DNA of 64,000 nucleotides from Kocuria salsicia. Lineage in GTDB: Bacteria > Actinomycetota > Actinomycetes > Actinomycetales > Micrococcaceae. The position numbers were made by a program, and so were the translations under genes. Numbering within the stretch: the first letter of the stretch is position 1; each line of letters starts with the position of its first letter. Of the stretch, positions 63,525 through 64,000 are shown in pieces. The stretch spans positions 186,001-250,000 of the forward strand of contig NZ_VELE01000003.1 of NCBI RefSeq assembly GCF_007681555.1. The letters are read 5' to 3'. The notes beneath the pieces were generated by a model, which did no database searches, was not told the origin of the DNA, and saw nothing but the letters and a program-made list of their open reading frames with translations.

Positions 63525-64000
63525 CAGCGTCGCGCCAGGGCGGAGAGGATCTCGGGGCCGAGCGCGGTGACGTCGCCGGCACCCACGGTCATGACGACGT
63601 CGCCCGGGGCCGCCCGCGCGACCACCGCCGCAATCGCGTCCTCGGCCGCGGGCGTCGAGACCACCGCGGCGCCGTCGGCGAAGCGTGTGATGCTCTCCCC
63701 CGTGACGCCGGGCTCCGGCTGCTCGCGGGCCCCGAAGACGTCCAGGACGCACGCGAGGTCCGCGAGCTCCAGCGCACGGCAGAACGGCTCGGCGAACTCG
63801 CGCGTGCGGGAGTACAGGTGCGGTTGGAAGACCACGAGCACGCGGTGCTCCCCCGCCACGTCCCGGGCGGCGGTCAGGGCTGCGGCGACCTCCGTGGGGT
63901 GGTGCGCGTAGTCGTCGAAGACCCGCACGCCGTCCTGCTCGCCGCGCAGGTCGAAGCGGCGCGCGGAACCGTGGAACCCTGCCAGCCCGCAGAGCAGCCG
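63524..64000 (-). CDS. murC: UDP-N-acetylmuramate--L-alanine ligase (C-terminal part)
   Basis: Partial: 158 C-terminal codons, the frame continuing off the right edge. The visible part includes [20 protein letters not shown] followed directly by AHHPTEV, the conserved Mur-ligase loop at the start of the third domain. [30 protein letters not shown] and GAGDVTALG follow. MurC adds the first L-Ala of the peptidoglycan stem in the cytosol. Its stop overlaps the ftsQ start by one base; no murB lies between. Confidence 0.95.
   Translation of the reverse strand, partial: RLLCGLAGFHGSARRFDLRGEQDGVRVFDDYAHHPTEVAAALTAARDVAGEHRVLVVFQPHLYSRTREFAEPFCRALELADLACVLDVFGAREQPEPGVTGESITRFADGAAVVSTPAAEDAIAAVVARAAPGDVVMTVGAGDVTALGPEILSALARR

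Overview
The window is GC-rich, gene-dense chromosomal DNA from a high-GC Gram-positive bacterium. Gene content and order fit the Actinobacteria, most likely Micrococcales, and the Micrococcaceae (a Kocuria-like organism) are the best guess. The supporting signs are a principal sigma factor with a long Lys/Ala/Thr-rich N-terminus, DUF5998, DUF4192, DUF4191 and DUF7455 family proteins, an MptB-type mannosyltransferase, SepF and DivIVA/Wag31 with ftsQ-ftsZ but no ftsA between them, and many genes that begin 6-7 nt after a TAnnnT -10 hexamer. The genus call is inference. No prophage, insertion sequence, CRISPR array or rRNA was found.

Layout. 1-5 kb (minus): a GNAT/acyl-CoA-ligase fusion, a membrane Ser/Thr kinase and a DUF5998 protein form one unit. 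5-9.8 kb: convergent topoisomerase IV genes parC and parE. 10-16.7 kb: a DUF7455 zinc-ribbon protein, then on the minus strand sigA-menG, a DUF4192 protein, an MFS transporter and a PAC2 protein. 16.9-30 kb: pepA, lpd, sucB, a small membrane protein, a divergent membrane pseudokinase, lipB, lipA, a DUF4191 protein, an RDD protein and glnA. As I recall it, this order resembles the Mycobacterium tuberculosis Rv2213-Rv2220 region; it makes and uses lipoyl groups and ends in glutamine synthetase. 30-35.8 kb: mptB, orn, tRNA-His, a zinc alcohol dehydrogenase, an SDR enzyme and a LuxR-type regulator. 35.8-39.9 kb: four glycosyltransferase-like genes joined by 4-nt stop/start overlaps. 40-44 kb: def, yaaA, a frameshifted remnant, RNase P RNA, a coiled-coil zinc-ribbon protein and a Nif3 protein. 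44-48 kb: msrA, cysK, cysE and gnd. 48.2-49.8 kb: a tRNA-like RNA, tRNA-Val, a frameshifted PH-like gene and a GNAT gene. 49.9-55.7 kb: dnaE upstream of hisD-nrdR, all minus strand. 55.8-64 kb (minus): the distal division and cell-wall cluster, read murC, ftsQ, ftsZ, pgeF, yggS, sepF, yggT, wag31, lspA, rluD.

Most interesting points. (1) At 48284-48354 (minus) lies a tRNA-like RNA with a promoter, a terminator, a T-arm, A73-CCA and a G3:U70 acceptor pair typical of alanine identity, but no room for an anticodon arm. (2) At least 14 genes look leaderless. (3) A four-gene glycosyltransferase cassette has no assigned product. (4) A multi-half-site GlnR-like box precedes glnA. (5) A consensus DnaA box overlaps the lipB promoter. 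(6) A membrane kinase-like protein has lost its catalytic residues. (7) Two small genes are broken by apparent single-base shifts.
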